A stretch of DNA of 64,000 nucleotides from the NCBI RefSeq assembly GCF_017916325.1, contig NC_090149.1:2501-66500 (forward strand), given 5' to 3'. The stretch is from Leishmania martiniquensis. Taxonomy: Eukaryota > Euglenozoa > Kinetoplastea > Trypanosomatida > Trypanosomatidae. The first letter of the stretch is position 1, and each line of letters begins with the position of its first letter. The notes beneath the pieces were generated by a model. It made no database searches and was not told the DNA's origin. It saw only the letters and a program-made list of their open reading frames with translations. Made by a program: the position numbers and the translations under genes. Positions 20,438 through 31,000 of the stretch are shown here, piece by piece.

Positions 20438-21028
20438 TACCGCACAGCTTCGTCTAAGGCGTGGAGTCCCTGCGGCCCTCTCAGCAAGATAATTTTTTCG
20501 TTTCCTTGGCTTCTTTCTTCATCTCCTTGAACTGCGTTGGCGTCGTGCATGATGTAGAGTAGTAATTATCTTTTTGAGAGTGCGCTTCATCTTTTTCTTC
20601 TCTCCTTTGGGCCACAGAAATGAGGTTCCCTTTGGCTGCTTCCGACATCGCCCGCTGCCTTCCCCCTACGAATACCCCGTACATCCGCCGAGGAGCCCAC
20701 GTTACAGCTCCCCTCCCGCCTCCGCCCCCCCCTCACTGTTATCTCCATCCTGATGTCACCGCCTCGCATGCCCTTTCCCCTTCCTCACAATCCCTTGTGG
20801 CATTTGGTTGAACAGCGCACACACGAAAAAACCGCGCTTGAAGAGCGGAAGGCGCGGCACAAAGCACTCGGCACCCGCCCTTCCTCCGGTGCATCTGTGC
20901 CTTTCTGCGCACCAAGAAGAAAGGAACATGGCGAGGTCCCTGCTGTGGGCATGTATGCGTATATGTTTGTTTTCGCTCGTACGTAGACGGGAACAGTACA
21001 CCACGTCGCTTTCCCTTGTGCGTTAGCA
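20438..21028. other. Intergenic region CNB-like gene - ARL16-like gene
   Basis: About 590 bases. A CCTCCGCCCCCCCCT run lies near 20719-20734. The tract TCGCTTTCCCTTGTGCGTTAG at 21005-21025 is the likely acceptor, three bases before the next ATG. No gene is seen. Confidence 0.7.
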
Positions 21029-21604
21029 ATGCCAGCTAGTGTCGTCTACGTCTTAGGGACGGAGGGCTGTGGAAAGACAGACCTCGTCCACCAGCTAGAG
21101 TATCTCAGCCAGGGGCTTGTGCGCATGATGCCGACGGTGTGCACGCCGACGATGGGGCAAGAAGTGACGGAGATTTGTATCTGCTCCCTAGTTGGGGAAA
21201 GGAAGATCACGGTCGAGGTGCGTGAGCTGGGAGGATCTCTAGCGAGCATCTGGGAGAGCTTCATTGAGTCTCGCAAGGCCAAAGACGGAGGGAGCAGCGA
21301 CACGGCGTTTCTTTTGCTTTACGTGGTCGATGGAATGAGTCCTCATCAACTGCCCTTGGCGTCCGCCATGTTCCGTTATCTCACGCAGGGCCGTGACGCA
21401 CCCTGCGCAGGATGGCCAACCCTCATCGCTGTGCAGAAATGCGCCAGCGCAAATTCTCTCACGGCAGAGGATGTGTTCAGTTTCTTCCTAGACGAGGCGG
21501 AGGCATTGTCAAATGTCGATGTTGTCGAAGTGGACTCGTGGAATGGTATTGGAGCCGGGGATGTGCTCAGGAGGATCGAGACGGCTTTCGGTGATCCTCA
21601 GTAG
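21029..21604 (+). CDS. ARL16-like small GTPase
   Basis: A 191-residue P-loop protein. It opens directly with VVYVLGTEGCGKTDL, so Walker A is GTEGCGKT at residues 10-17. Switch I-like PTVCTPTMGQE follows, then REL-GGS-LASIW in place of the usual WDxGGQ; the RELGG...IW form is characteristic of ARL16. A hydrophobic beta strand LLLYVVD completes the G-domain core. The expected guanine-specificity NKxD is replaced by QKCASA, so specificity for GTP may be relaxed or lost. Vertebrate ARL16 acts in export of proteins to cilia; a flagellar role here is inference. The likely splice acceptor at 21024-21025 leaves almost no 5' UTR, which may favour a downstream start or a more upstream AG. Confidence 0.8.
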   Translation: MPASVVYVLGTEGCGKTDLVHQLEYLSQGLVRMMPTVCTPTMGQEVTEICICSLVGERKITVEVRELGGSLASIWESFIESRKAKDGGSSDTAFLLLYVVDGMSPHQLPLASAMFRYLTQGRDAPCAGWPTLIAVQKCASANSLTAEDVFSFFLDEAEALSNVDVVEVDSWNGIGAGDVLRRIETAFGDPQ

Positions 21605-22273
21605 CAATGGAGTCTTCTCTTTGCTTATCGGGTACGTTAGCACTTCATGTGGCATATCCTCAAGTGTGCGTGTGTCTGCATGCGTGTGTGTGTGTGTGTG
21701 TGTGGAAGTAGGTGTCACCTGCCACCTCTCTGCACCTCCCCACGTCCTCGCCCTCCTATACAGCGACGCTTCCTCGCCTTCTCAAGAGTAAACGCACACA
21801 CGGAAAAAAAACGTACTTCTAACAGCCATCTCAGAGGGATGTAACGCGTAAACAGCTCTGCTACGGTCTCCAACTCGCCCTCCCGTCGTGCTAGTCTGCT
21901 ATTGGGCGCAGCACCTCAAGGGCTACAGTCCCCCTTTGGGAAACTCGATCGCGTCTCTTGTCGTCCCTGTACTTTCGATTCTTTGTCTTCTGTGTTCTCG
22001 ACCATCGCACCGGCAATGGCTGCATTGTGTATGTGGTGCGTGCGTGCGGGTGAAAGTGTGAATGAAAAGAGAGGAGTCCTTCACGGCACTCTTTTTCGTC
22101 CCATCTCTTTCTGCGCGAGCTCACTACGCTGTGTGCCAAAGCCCTTCTAAGAGCATTCACGGCATCCGCCATCTGCTACTTCCCACCTAGTCTGTGCGTT
22201 TGCTCTCCAAGACACATTCGACTCTCATCCGCGTGCAAGTAATCGACATTACCAGAGACCCACTCCTCTGCTC
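21605..22273. other. Intergenic region ARL16-like - DHHC gene
   Basis: About 670 bases with a GT microsatellite at 21683-21704, an A run at 21804-21811 and pyrimidine-rich blocks at 21718-21780 and 22160-22270. No gene is visible. Confidence 0.7.
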
Positions 22274-23116
22274 ATGAGCGACTTCGAAGTAGTATCTTCC
22301 GAGGATGAGGAGGGAAATATGATCGCTGTTGGAAGGTCCGCGGAGGTGCCGCCATACGGTCACCTGCGCCCGTTCTGTAAAGGTAGGCTGCTATGGTCTC
22401 CGGAGGCATCCCACTGGATCCTTGTCTTTCTAACCCTCACAGGTGGCACGCTGTTCTTCACGATGCTCTGGGGTTCGCTTCGCTTCACGAGCTCAAGCAT
22501 ACTGCCCAATCGGTGGATGACACAGTTGCCCCACATCATTGCTATGCTGCTGTCAGTGGTGTGCGCTTCGCTTCTCCTGTGCACCTCACTCACAAACCCA
22601 GGCATCCTACCGAAAAACAATCCCTCCCCGCCGCTGAGCAGTTCCCCTGGCAAAGAGTATTGCACGACGCTCCCCTACTGCATGAGGTGCCACATTTACC
22701 GCCCCTCCCAGGCAGGCCACTGCAGGCGCTGCAACAACTGTGTTGCACAGCTGGATCATCACTGCCGCCTCCTCGGGTGCTGTATCGGTGAGTTGAACAG
22801 GGGCTACTTTCTTCTTTTTCTCTTAAGTGCCGTCACATACAGCGTCTTCGTCTCGGTCTGTCTAGGGTATTTTCTTGTCGTGGTACCCTCAAAGACACAT
22901 TTAGTGCGGTACATCTTCTGCACCGTAGGTTTCGCCGTCGCCCTGATCCTCAGCCTCATTCTCACAGGGTATCTACTGCACAACCTCCGCCTCATCCGCA
23001 TGGGGTTACTGCATCGTGAGTACATGAATGGTGCTGCCCCACGCAGCCGCGGCCGTACTAGCTTCTTTGCAAACATGACAGTAGTGCTCTTCCCAAGGAA
23101 GGAGTGTGGCTCATAG
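22274..23116 (+). CDS. DHHC palmitoyltransferase
   Basis: A 280-residue protein S-acyltransferase that attaches palmitate to cysteines of membrane proteins. Four hydrophobic segments are visible: two before the cysteine-rich domain (about 52-74 and 84-105) and two after it (about 174-202 and 213-236), the usual DHHC topology. The cysteine-rich domain reads YCMRCHIYRPSQAGHCRRC and NNCVAQLDHHCRLLGCCIG, with DHHC at 161-164; C164 is the acyl acceptor. The usual PWVGNC after DHHC is RLLGCC here, a divergent variant with the zinc-binding cysteine kept. Length is at the short end for the family. The 3' flank contains the first SIDER2-like repeat copy. Confidence 0.93.
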   Translation: MSDFEVVSSEDEEGNMIAVGRSAEVPPYGHLRPFCKGRLLWSPEASHWILVFLTLTGGTLFFTMLWGSLRFTSSSILPNRWMTQLPHIIAMLLSVVCASLLLCTSLTNPGILPKNNPSPPLSSSPGKEYCTTLPYCMRCHIYRPSQAGHCRRCNNCVAQLDHHCRLLGCCIGELNRGYFLLFLLSAVTYSVFVSVCLGYFLVVVPSKTHLVRYIFCTVGFAVALILSLILTGYLLHNLRLIRMGLLHREYMNGAAPRSRGRTSFFANMTVVLFPRKECGS

Positions 23117-24236
23117 CGCTTTCTGTCAGCCTCGTCAGTGCTCCTATCTTCTTTTATTTTTCTGCTTATTGAATCTGGTCTCGTAGCCCCCTTGTCGCGT
23201 GGCATCTCATGGGGCCCGGCGCCCCCGCTCGGCAGATACCGCACAGCTCCCTGATTCCCTCCCCTATGCCAAACCACCCCTGGTGGGGGTGCCATTGGGT
23301 CAAGCACCGACGGCGAAGGGAAGGTCAGAGCGATGCATCGCTACGGATGCCAGCGGCCAGGCCCCGAATGGCGAAGTGTCGGAGTAGTCTACAACAGTGA
23401 TTACGCTTATGCGATTTTTATGGTAGGCGAGGTTTCACCGTGGCTGGGATGCCCATATCACCCGGCTCTCACTCTGCCCACTGCTGTGTGTGTGGGGGGG
23501 GGCGGCTGTGCCATACACCCCCCCCCGAGGGCAATGCACCATGTGGCGACCGGCATTACAGGTGTGACTTTAGAGTGAAGCGAGAAAGTGCGTGTAGGCG
23601 GGCATTGGGGCAGAGGCTGTGCTCAGGTGACTGAGGCGGCGTATTTGGTGTTACCGTCCCCCCCCCGCTGCTTTGTACGGTGTGATGGGCCTATGGCGGG
23701 CGGGGGCAAAGCGGCGTTCAACTCGTGCTTTATGGCAGCGAGTGAGCACTGTGAAGGGGGAAATAGCGCCTCAAGCACACCCCTTGCTCACTTGGTTGCC
23801 GCCTTCACCATCTTTCTTTCTCCCTATCGTCTGCCTTTTTTTTTGCATACGTCAGGGCTCACCGAAAGATAACACTGCGGAGCTGCCCCCCCGGATGAGC
23901 CTGAAGTCTTTCAGAGGGGTCCTTCGCCCTCTTGGTTACAGCCACCCTTGTGGATGTTGACTTCAACGCTGCGTGAGGGGGACAGAGGCGACAACGCTTG
24001 CATGAGACAGCGGTAGTCGATCACTCACTACTACACCCTCAGTCACCTGCGTCCGGCAACACCGCTAACCTTTGCGGCTCTTTCTTTTCGATGTCTCTCT
24101 TGCACGCCGAAAAGGCATGTAGCCGTCTTCCCACACCTCCACTTATTCCGCGCGCACAAGAACGCGTCCACAAATAGCATCAAGAGACGAAAGTGCTCGA
24201 GACGCGCTCACTGACCGATTGGCGTGCGCCGCCACC
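23117..24236. other. Intergenic region DHHC - mitochondrial protein gene, containing a retroposon
   Basis: About 1.1 kb. The first half is the SIDER2-like repeat (own entry). The rest has a T-run-containing pyrimidine tract at 23808-23846 and a pyrimidine-rich block at 24060-24150, probable polyadenylation and splicing signals of the flanking genes. Confidence 0.75.
23197..23779 (+). mobile_element. SIDER2-like short retroposon, copy 1
   Basis: A 583-base unit repeated almost exactly at 44785-45366. The only difference I can find is a C run of 9 (23658-23666) against 8 in the other copy. It begins GCGTGGCATCTCATGGGGCC and ends GCGCCTCAAGCACA. A 7-base direct repeat CCCCTTG flanks this copy (23188-23194 and 23780-23786), compatible with a target-site duplication. 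The right part (TGTAGGCGGGCATTGGGGC and GTGTGATGGGCCTATGGCGG) resembles what I remember of the 3' part of Leishmania SIDER2 elements, which are truncated, non-coding non-LTR retroposon relatives usually in 3' UTRs, where they can affect mRNA stability. The short open frames inside it are not genes. Family assignment is from memory. Confidence 0.7.
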
Positions 24237-25073
24237 ATGCTCCGCCGATTTGTGGTGCCAGTGCGGCAGGTGACACAGAAGGCAGAAACAGGTACACGAC
24301 TGCCAGTTGGTGCTCAGCAGTGCTTCGTAAACATTAATCGAAGTGTGCAGACACGGTGGGAGATCGATAGTCAGACTGCCTCACAGAAACGTACTGACTA
24401 TGACTTTGACAAGGAGCAATGGATGAAACAGATGCGGTTCGCGTCCATGGACTGCATCATGGACCCCGACATCACGCCTATTCGCTACACCTCCGTCGCG
24501 GGAATGAAGAAGGCGTTTCGCCGATTCGTGACAATGCGCAAGCTGATAGATCGTCGCCCGGACTTTGACCCTGCGCAGTTGAAGGAGCTGTTCATCCAGT
24601 TCAAGACGCTCTCCCATGAGAAAAGTCCAGACTGCTTCAAAACACTGCAGCGCATCACCACGCACGGGGAGGCGGACCGAATCCTTAAAGAGATTAAGGG
24701 CCGCATGAACGAGGACTTTGCCAAGAAGAGCTGGAAGTCATTGAAGCAGCAAAGAGCGAAGAGCACTTACGAGATGGAGGTGGAATCATTCGACTTAGTC
24801 ACATGTTACATGGGGCAGATGTCGCAGGATGACTGGCTGCAAATTACGTACCGCTGCGAGTTCCGCCAGCGTCTCAGCGGGGAGCACGACTGGGAAACGA
24901 CGGTGGAGTACCCAGTGTTTGAGGTGCGACTCGGAGACGGCGTCAAGGCGCCCAACACCCATCCCTTCATCGTTGTCGGGGTGCTCAAGAAGGATGGCAC
25001 CCGCTACGGCAAAGACTCACAAGACGCCGCCGACCTTCGAAAGCAGTTCGATCGCACGGGGCGGTGGTTCTGA
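24237..25073 (+). CDS. Probable mitochondrial protein, Tim44/mL45-like C-terminus
   Basis: A 278-residue protein. The N-terminus MLRRFVVPVRQVTQKAE is Arg-rich and lacks acids until residue 14, typical of a trypanosomatid mitochondrial presequence. The middle is highly charged and helical (about 50-175). The C-terminal part alternates beta strands and polar turns (FDLVTCYMGQMSQDDWLQITYRC, then VEYPVFEVRL and PFIVVGVLKKDGTRYG), reminiscent of the Tim44/mL45 cone fold, in which case it could be a mitoribosomal or inner-membrane assembly protein. That fold call is tentative. The ATG at 24237 sits in a GCCACC context; the upstream in-frame extension has no ATG. Confidence 0.8.
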   Translation: MLRRFVVPVRQVTQKAETGTRLPVGAQQCFVNINRSVQTRWEIDSQTASQKRTDYDFDKEQWMKQMRFASMDCIMDPDITPIRYTSVAGMKKAFRRFVTMRKLIDRRPDFDPAQLKELFIQFKTLSHEKSPDCFKTLQRITTHGEADRILKEIKGRMNEDFAKKSWKSLKQQRAKSTYEMEVESFDLVTCYMGQMSQDDWLQITYRCEFRQRLSGEHDWETTVEYPVFEVRLGDGVKAPNTHPFIVVGVLKKDGTRYGKDSQDAADLRKQFDRTGRWF

Positions 25074-25658
25074 CATACTGATGAGTGCTGCGGATGCAGC
25101 ATCCGTTCCACCTCCCTCTATCCTCTGCGTGTGTGTTTCCCTCTTCCAGCCATTGGGTGTATACCTGTGGGCCTTCGAGATGACTTCTCGATCCTCATTT
25201 TGTCCTCCGCATGTTGTGTGCGCTCGCTTTGGAGCGGTCCTGTTGCTTCACAGCCTCAGTGGCAGATCCTACGTCTTTACATAGTTGTGGCCGTTCAAGC
25301 TAAGCTGGCACGCAAGGACGCGCACATATCATAGTAGTAAGGACTGAAGCAAGCAAGAGAATGCAGGTCGCCACACGCCTGCTCCTCAGGCTTTCATGCA
25401 GCAACACCGAGAGCCTCGAGTCCCGACCATCTGTGGGCACCCTCCAGCAGACGCTGGCCAAGTGATACCCCTCCCTTCATGTCACCTTCTTCAACTCTCG
25501 ACTGCCTTTACACCTGTATCTTCCGCTTCTTTCCCGCTTGTGGCATCTCGTGGACACCTCGCCTACCTGCGCTGATTGCTGCCCCGTTACCCTCAGGGTT
25601 GTCAGAGGGAGGGGGCGCCACTCTGCACTCGAGCAGCGCATTTTGCGTGTTTGCTGAG
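25074..25658. other. Intergenic region before J-protein gene
   Basis: About 585 bases. The right part, 25470-25594, is a long pyrimidine-rich tract that overlaps an in-frame ATG at 25479; see the acceptor entry. Confidence 0.65.
25479..25596 (+). promoter_or_regulatory. Likely trans-splice acceptor deciding the J-protein start
   Basis: T/C-rich sequence ends CCCCGTTACCCTCAG, with AG at 25595-25596. The 60 codons upstream of 25659 are in frame and open, starting from an ATG at 25479, but they are encoded by this pyrimidine tract and have no protein-like character. The start at 25659 is therefore preferred. Confidence 0.6.
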
Positions 25659-26777
25659 ATGGAGGGTAAGATGGACCGACTCGCGGGAAATTTTTTGAGA
25701 AACGGCGATGTCGCCAGCGCCTCATCCCTGTACAACTCGTTAGAGAAGCTGAATCCAGACAGGTACAGCCGCATGGCGCGCATCTGCCGTGTGCTCCTCA
25801 ATCCCCAAGAGGTGCCGCTGCCGCATCGTCATCGCGACATTTGCGAAGCACTTCTGGACCCCCTCGTGCCGCCGGAGGTGCTTCTGCGCGACTCCGCAGA
25901 AAGCGTGCACAAGTCATTCCAGCGCCTGGCTGTGTGCGCTCATCCAGACAAGAACCCCAACCCTAGCGCCAACGAGGCCTTTCTTAGACTAACAGTGATG
26001 AAAGACAAGGCGCTGGCATTGCTGCGCGACGGGATGGAGCGCCCGTGTGGTGCAGCCGAGGTCACTCCTGCTAAGGCTACAGCCTCGAAGAGGCACAAGC
26101 GCAAGCCCACGACGGGCTCCGGAGCTGCCGTGCCTACAGTAGCTCACGAGCGGCAGCCGCTGAAGCCGGGAGCCCCTTCACCGGCAGCCGCCGCGGTCTC
26201 CTCCTCCCTTGCTCAACTGCGAAGCACGAAAATTACGCTAAGCGCGTTGAAGCGAAAAGACATCGCAGACGATTTCGAAATCTTCAGCGCCACGCAGCGC
26301 ACAACAGCAGTGCGGTCTGAAGTGAGTCTCAGTGACGAGGAGGTTCACCTCGCCGCCACAGTTCCAGTAATACCCACAAAGGAGATAGCACAGCGCACTA
26401 ATCGACGGCGACCGCAGCCCACAGCTCCGCCGGAGAAGAAGACCATTTCGCAGCGCACACCTTCCCCCTGCACGGACCCACTCATGCCTAGTAGCCTCTG
26501 CGTCGTGATGTCGGCACCTTCGCGCATATCGCTGCCCCACTCGCCCTTAGGGGCGGAAAGTAGGTCCAAGAGCGGTGGTGCTGGCGTTTTCGACAGGCCA
26601 GCCCTTCACTCACCCGTCGCCTCCTCCGATGACCTCCCTGCAGACAGTAATGCGCTCCGGCGGCAAATTGATGAAACGTGCGCTCGCTTGCGTGAGATGC
26701 GCGTGCAACACACCTCGATGCGCCTCGATCTAGACCTTAGTTTTGAAGCCTACGTGCGCAGGAAGCAGTCAAAGTGA
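25659..26777 (+). CDS. DnaJ-domain protein, divergent
   Basis: A 372-residue protein. A J domain spans about residues 60-120 with the HPD motif at 95-97 (AHPDKNPNPSANEAF), preceded by a helix with VHKSFQRLAV; this is the arrangement used to stimulate Hsp70 ATPase. The N-terminal 60 residues (MEGKMDRLAGNFLRNGDVASA) are helical and precede the J domain, resembling the N-terminal repeat region of DNAJB12/14-like proteins, but no membrane segment is seen. From about 130 to 330 the protein is low-complexity (Pro/Ser/Ala/Arg). It ends in a short coiled coil (LRRQIDETCARLREMRVQ). Client and compartment cannot be told from sequence. Confidence 0.85.
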   Translation: MEGKMDRLAGNFLRNGDVASASSLYNSLEKLNPDRYSRMARICRVLLNPQEVPLPHRHRDICEALLDPLVPPEVLLRDSAESVHKSFQRLAVCAHPDKNPNPSANEAFLRLTVMKDKALALLRDGMERPCGAAEVTPAKATASKRHKRKPTTGSGAAVPTVAHERQPLKPGAPSPAAAAVSSSLAQLRSTKITLSALKRKDIADDFEIFSATQRTTAVRSEVSLSDEEVHLAATVPVIPTKEIAQRTNRRRPQPTAPPEKKTISQRTPSPCTDPLMPSSLCVVMSAPSRISLPHSPLGAESRSKSGGAGVFDRPALHSPVASSDDLPADSNALRRQIDETCARLREMRVQHTSMRLDLDLSFEAYVRRKQSK

Positions 26778-28074
26778 AGGAAGCTGCTATGTCGAGTTGA
26801 AGCCATCAATGATCTTTACTGGGAGGGAGGGAGGGGGGCGGCGGAGTCTCAAGTGGATCACAGCGGGCGTATCTATACGAAACGTATGCGTGAGTCTGCC
26901 TTTGCTTGAGTGAGATGGGAAGCTGATAGTGACGGAGGAATGCGGTGGATGGGGGAAGCCTATAGGTGCTTCCTGCATGTACGTAGTCTTCCATGTTCAT
27001 TGGTGCGGAAAGAGCACGTGCACAAAGAAAACAGAGCTGATGTCCGGCACGAAATAACGCTCAACAGCCATGCCTGCATGGCCAATGTATCATGCAAAAC
27101 CTCATGGAACGAGAGCAGGGGCGCGAATGACAGCGATGGGCTGCACCCCGACACGTAAAGAGAGAGAGAAACCTTATTTTGTACATGCATAGCAAAATCC
27201 CTTCCTCCCCGGCTCTCACTCTTCTTGAGTGTGCCCCCGGCTCGGGTCTCTCACTCTCCCTCGCTTGAGCGCACACACGTTCCCAGACAAAGACGTGTCG
27301 CACTAGCGGATGTCGGGTGTGATGCCTCTCTTATTCTTTCCCCTCTTTCCCTCCCTCTTCGTACCTGCTTTTGCTACCGGTGATGGACTTCCCCGTTGGC
27401 ACTTGGAGGGTCTATTGGTGGACACAGGAGAGGTGGTAGTAGTGTTGACGACGGAAGGGAAAAGTGAGTGCATTCAGAACGTCGAGAGTGAGCAGTGTCT
27501 TCTGACTTCGTCCCTCACTCCCGCTAATTTCACACGGCATCCCGCATACCCTTCTTCTTTTCCTCGAAAAGGCCCCCGGCCCTCTTTCGTGTGCCTACCA
27601 CAAAAGTGATACCGTCATTCAAGGAGCTTCTCCCACCCTTCCTCCCTCCCCCTCCTTCCCCCTAGGTTGCCGAGTGCAATCGTCTGCAGCAGCTGTCACA
27701 AATGTAGACTTGATCGTGGTCCTGTATGGTGCTGCTTGCAGCGTGCTGGTGTCACTCAGCTGATCAAGCGCGCTGCTTTGCCGCCCCACCCCTGCGTCAG
27801 AGTGGCATGCGAAGAGTACGTGGCAGCAGGGGGGGATGGCAGACGGGGTCCCTTTGAAATCGGCTTCGCAGTGCACTTCCGCGTTTATCATGCATTTCGA
27901 TGTCTCTGTGTCTCCTCTTCCCTCCGTCTCTCTCTTCTGTTTTCCTCGCGCCCAACGTGCGGTGTTTACGTGTGCTGTGACGGCAATCTCTGTGGCGAAC
28001 AACACGCGTCTTCTGAGCTTTCTCTTTCCTGCCTGTCGCCGTCTTTGCCAGGACCTCTCGGACCAGAGAGAGGA
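26778..28074. other. Intergenic region J protein - CH/coiled-coil gene
   Basis: About 1.3 kb. The frame of the downstream gene is open from 27667 but uses no convincing codons before 28075. Pyrimidine tracts occur at 27600-27665 and 28018-28049. Nothing else recognised. Confidence 0.65.
28018..28051 (+). promoter_or_regulatory. Likely trans-splice acceptor of the CH/coiled-coil gene
   Basis: CTT-TCTCTTTCCTGCC and following T/C-rich bases end in TTTGCCAG, with AG at 28050-28051, 23 bases before the ATG at 28075. It excludes the 136-codon open extension upstream. Confidence 0.6.
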
Positions 28075-31000
28075 ATGCCCTCGATTGGAGCTTCACGGCA
28101 GGCGCCAAAAGTCCCCGTCACTCCAAGAGCCATGAAGTTCTCGGTAATTCGAAAACTGCCCGCTTCAGAGCAGAGTGCCTCTCTGGCGGCGGCGGGCCCT
28201 GCGAACAGTTACGAGTCGAGGCGCATGACACCCGCCAACTTCGATTCGGATCCCACCTTCGACACGGTGCGCTCACTGCAGGAGGCGCAGCGCCACGTGA
28301 GCGACGAGGACGCCACGGACCGACAAATCCGCCGCTACCAATACCTGCAGTTTGTGGCACGTCTGAATGCGCAGCGCGGTCTATACCAATCCACCGCTGT
28401 GTTCGTGGAAACGATGCTGAAAGAGGCCAACCACTCCGCTGAAGCCTGTGTTGCGATCAAGGCGGCGGCGGCGACGTGGGGGCTCAAGTTAGTGGCCAAG
28501 CAGGCTGGCCACAGTGTCCTCAACACGATTCTAGAGCTGCTTTTGCCGGCTGTTTATTGCGACTACAGCCCGGAGAAGCTGTACAGGGCACCACCCATCG
28601 TGCAGCTGCAGGTGCGCGAGGAGGCTACGGTCATCAACAACCCCTACTTTACACATTCCATGTTTGTGGATGAGGTGCATGTGGATAAGAAATCGACTAC
28701 TCAGCTCCAAAAATCACTGGAGGCAGCGGTGCGCGCAAACGACGAGCGCGTAAGCATGGCGTGCCGCCTTATTGAGCGTCAACGGCAGCAGCAACTCAAA
28801 GTCGCCTTCCGCAGCTGGCGCCACTGTATGCGTCAACGGCGCCTTGTGCGCACCATGGTCGCCAGCTCATCGAAGCGTTGGAAGGAGGAGATGTCGCGGC
28901 TGCGTGCGCAGGCGGTCTTTTATCACTGGAGGCTACTTGTAGAACGATCTCGAAGCACATACCTGACAGAGCGACTGCACGACGCCGCATTTCAACTCGA
29001 AAATGCAAAGAGTCAGTTTCAGCTGCAGTGCTACCGCGCCGACCGCCTGGAGCAAACGGCGAGGGAAGCGACGGAGAAGATGGAGCGAGTGATGCAGACT
29101 AACGAGGGCCTTCAGCGGCAGCTGGATGAGCTGAAGGAAGAGCAGGTGCGCAAGGAGCGGGAATACAACGAGAAGCTAACGCGAAATGTGACGCACCTGC
29201 TGACGCTTTTGGGCACATACGATTCGCTGGCCAGCGTCTTGCTGCACTCGAAAGAAACCGCTGAATCGTTTATGCCTGAGAAGCCGTCGTCACCCGGACC
29301 TTTTCAGCACGGTGACGGCAGTGAGGGGGGGGTTTCTACACATGAAGGTCAGTCGCTTCCGATGAACGATGTCTCAGAGTTGAGCTGGGAAAGCACGTCC
29401 AACTCGGCGCTGCAGCTGCTGCGGCAGTGGTGCGATGGGGTGCTGGCGCAAGTTCGCGGGCGTGGGGCACCCTTTCGGCCCATCCGCGCCTTCGGGGCCG
29501 ACTTCTCGGACGGCGAGCGCTACCTCTACATTTTTCAGTACGTCTTTCCCGAGGTTATATCGACGGTGCTCTCGATCCACGATATGGGCGTCGAGTCCCG
29601 ATTTCGCCGGATCTGCTGCTACATTGCTGAGTGTGGCCTTCGCTACAGGCTGGTGCCATCAGACTTCCTGAATAAGCGTGAGGACCTACTTGTGTGCTCT
29701 CTGAGCGAGCTCTACCAGAAACACATGCTACGCCATTGGGAGCAGATGGTGTCGCAGTCAGCGTCAGAGCTGGACACGTTTAGGGAGGGTGCAATGAAAG
29801 CGGCGCTGCTTGGGTTCACGGCCCCATTGCCGAAGGAAGAGGTCGCCGACGTTCCAACCGAGCAGCTGGACGAGGCCGCAGTGAGAGCGCGCATGGACGA
29901 CTATATCGAGCGGGTAAAAGCTATCAGCGAAAGGTTCAGCACGGCACTTGCCGTGGAAAATGAGCTAGTGAAGGTCAGTGGCGCTATTGCGGAGCAAGAG
30001 AAGCGCCTTGGCGGCGAGCGGCTGCAAGGGGCGCCGATACCCCTTGTCGAGGAGGCTGAGCGGCGCGCATTCTGGGAGCTGCCAGCTGGAGCACTGGATG
30101 ACCTGCGCGAGGCCCCGCAGCTCAGCTCAGAGGTGAAAATGTGGGACCTCATCGTGACGCAGACGCTCCCGGAGGTGCTGCAGAAGCACGTCGACACAAC
30201 GTCACGCCTCTTCTTTTTCTTTGCTGGAGAGAACGCCAAGACACTTTCGGAGGTGGCGTTCTGGCGCTTTATCGAGTGGAGTGGAGTGTTGACTGGTTGG
30301 ATGGAGGTGCCTATGGACTGGATTGCGACACAGTATGACCACGTCGTGACGCCGCAGCTCGACGCAGCGCTGAGGGCGGTGGCGCGAAGCCAAAGCGAAA
30401 TGAGCGTGCAGAAGTTGCGCCAGGTCGCCTACCAAGAAATGGACATCCGCAGTGCAACACCACAGCAGTTTGTGGAGCTTCTTGTGCGACTGGCCGTGGC
30501 GTCGGAAAGAGGCGAGCGCGGACTTGTGGAAGGCACGCGCCGTCTCTTGCAGGAGCTGCAGCTGCCCCACAAGGAGATGTCTCCGATAGCGCGCGAGCTG
30601 CACACGCCGGAAACGCAGCATGTGCTGTGCTTTTTCGCCGAGGATCTATTCCGCGTGTACCTCTTCTACGTGAAAAGGCAGGAGTCCTCACGGCACACTC
30701 GGGATACGTCGATGGCTACCCAGTCTGGCGGTCGCTTCGCCTCACAGATGTCAATGGCAATGTTCCTCACCATGCTCGAAGACTGCCGGTTCCTCTCGGA
30801 CAACAGCGGGTGGGTAGCCGGCTCGGCTGACACGTCAGCTGATTCCACGCGACCGCGCTTTTTCATCAGCGCAGCGCAAGTGCGCAAGCTCGTCTCTTCG
30901 CTGGAGCGTCTTTGTAAGGGCCTGATGAATGGTGGGTTGTCATTCAATCTCTTTGTGGAGACGCTCGCGGTGCTGGCGTACCACTGGTGCCCCGACCCGC

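Noticed and set aside
23274..23292. Hairpin CCACCCCTGGTGGGGGTG considered as terminator or RNA gene
   Set aside because: It is inside the retroposon and repeated with it; no evidence of a separate function.
23199..23872. Several 60-95 codon open frames repeated at 44797-45397
   Set aside because: They lie inside the retroposon pair and are identical because the DNA is; frames change after a one-base C-run difference.
27667..28074. 136-codon upstream extension of the CH/coiled-coil protein
   Set aside because: Starts at TTG, is Cys/Ser-rich noise from leader DNA and precedes a good acceptor at 28050-28051.
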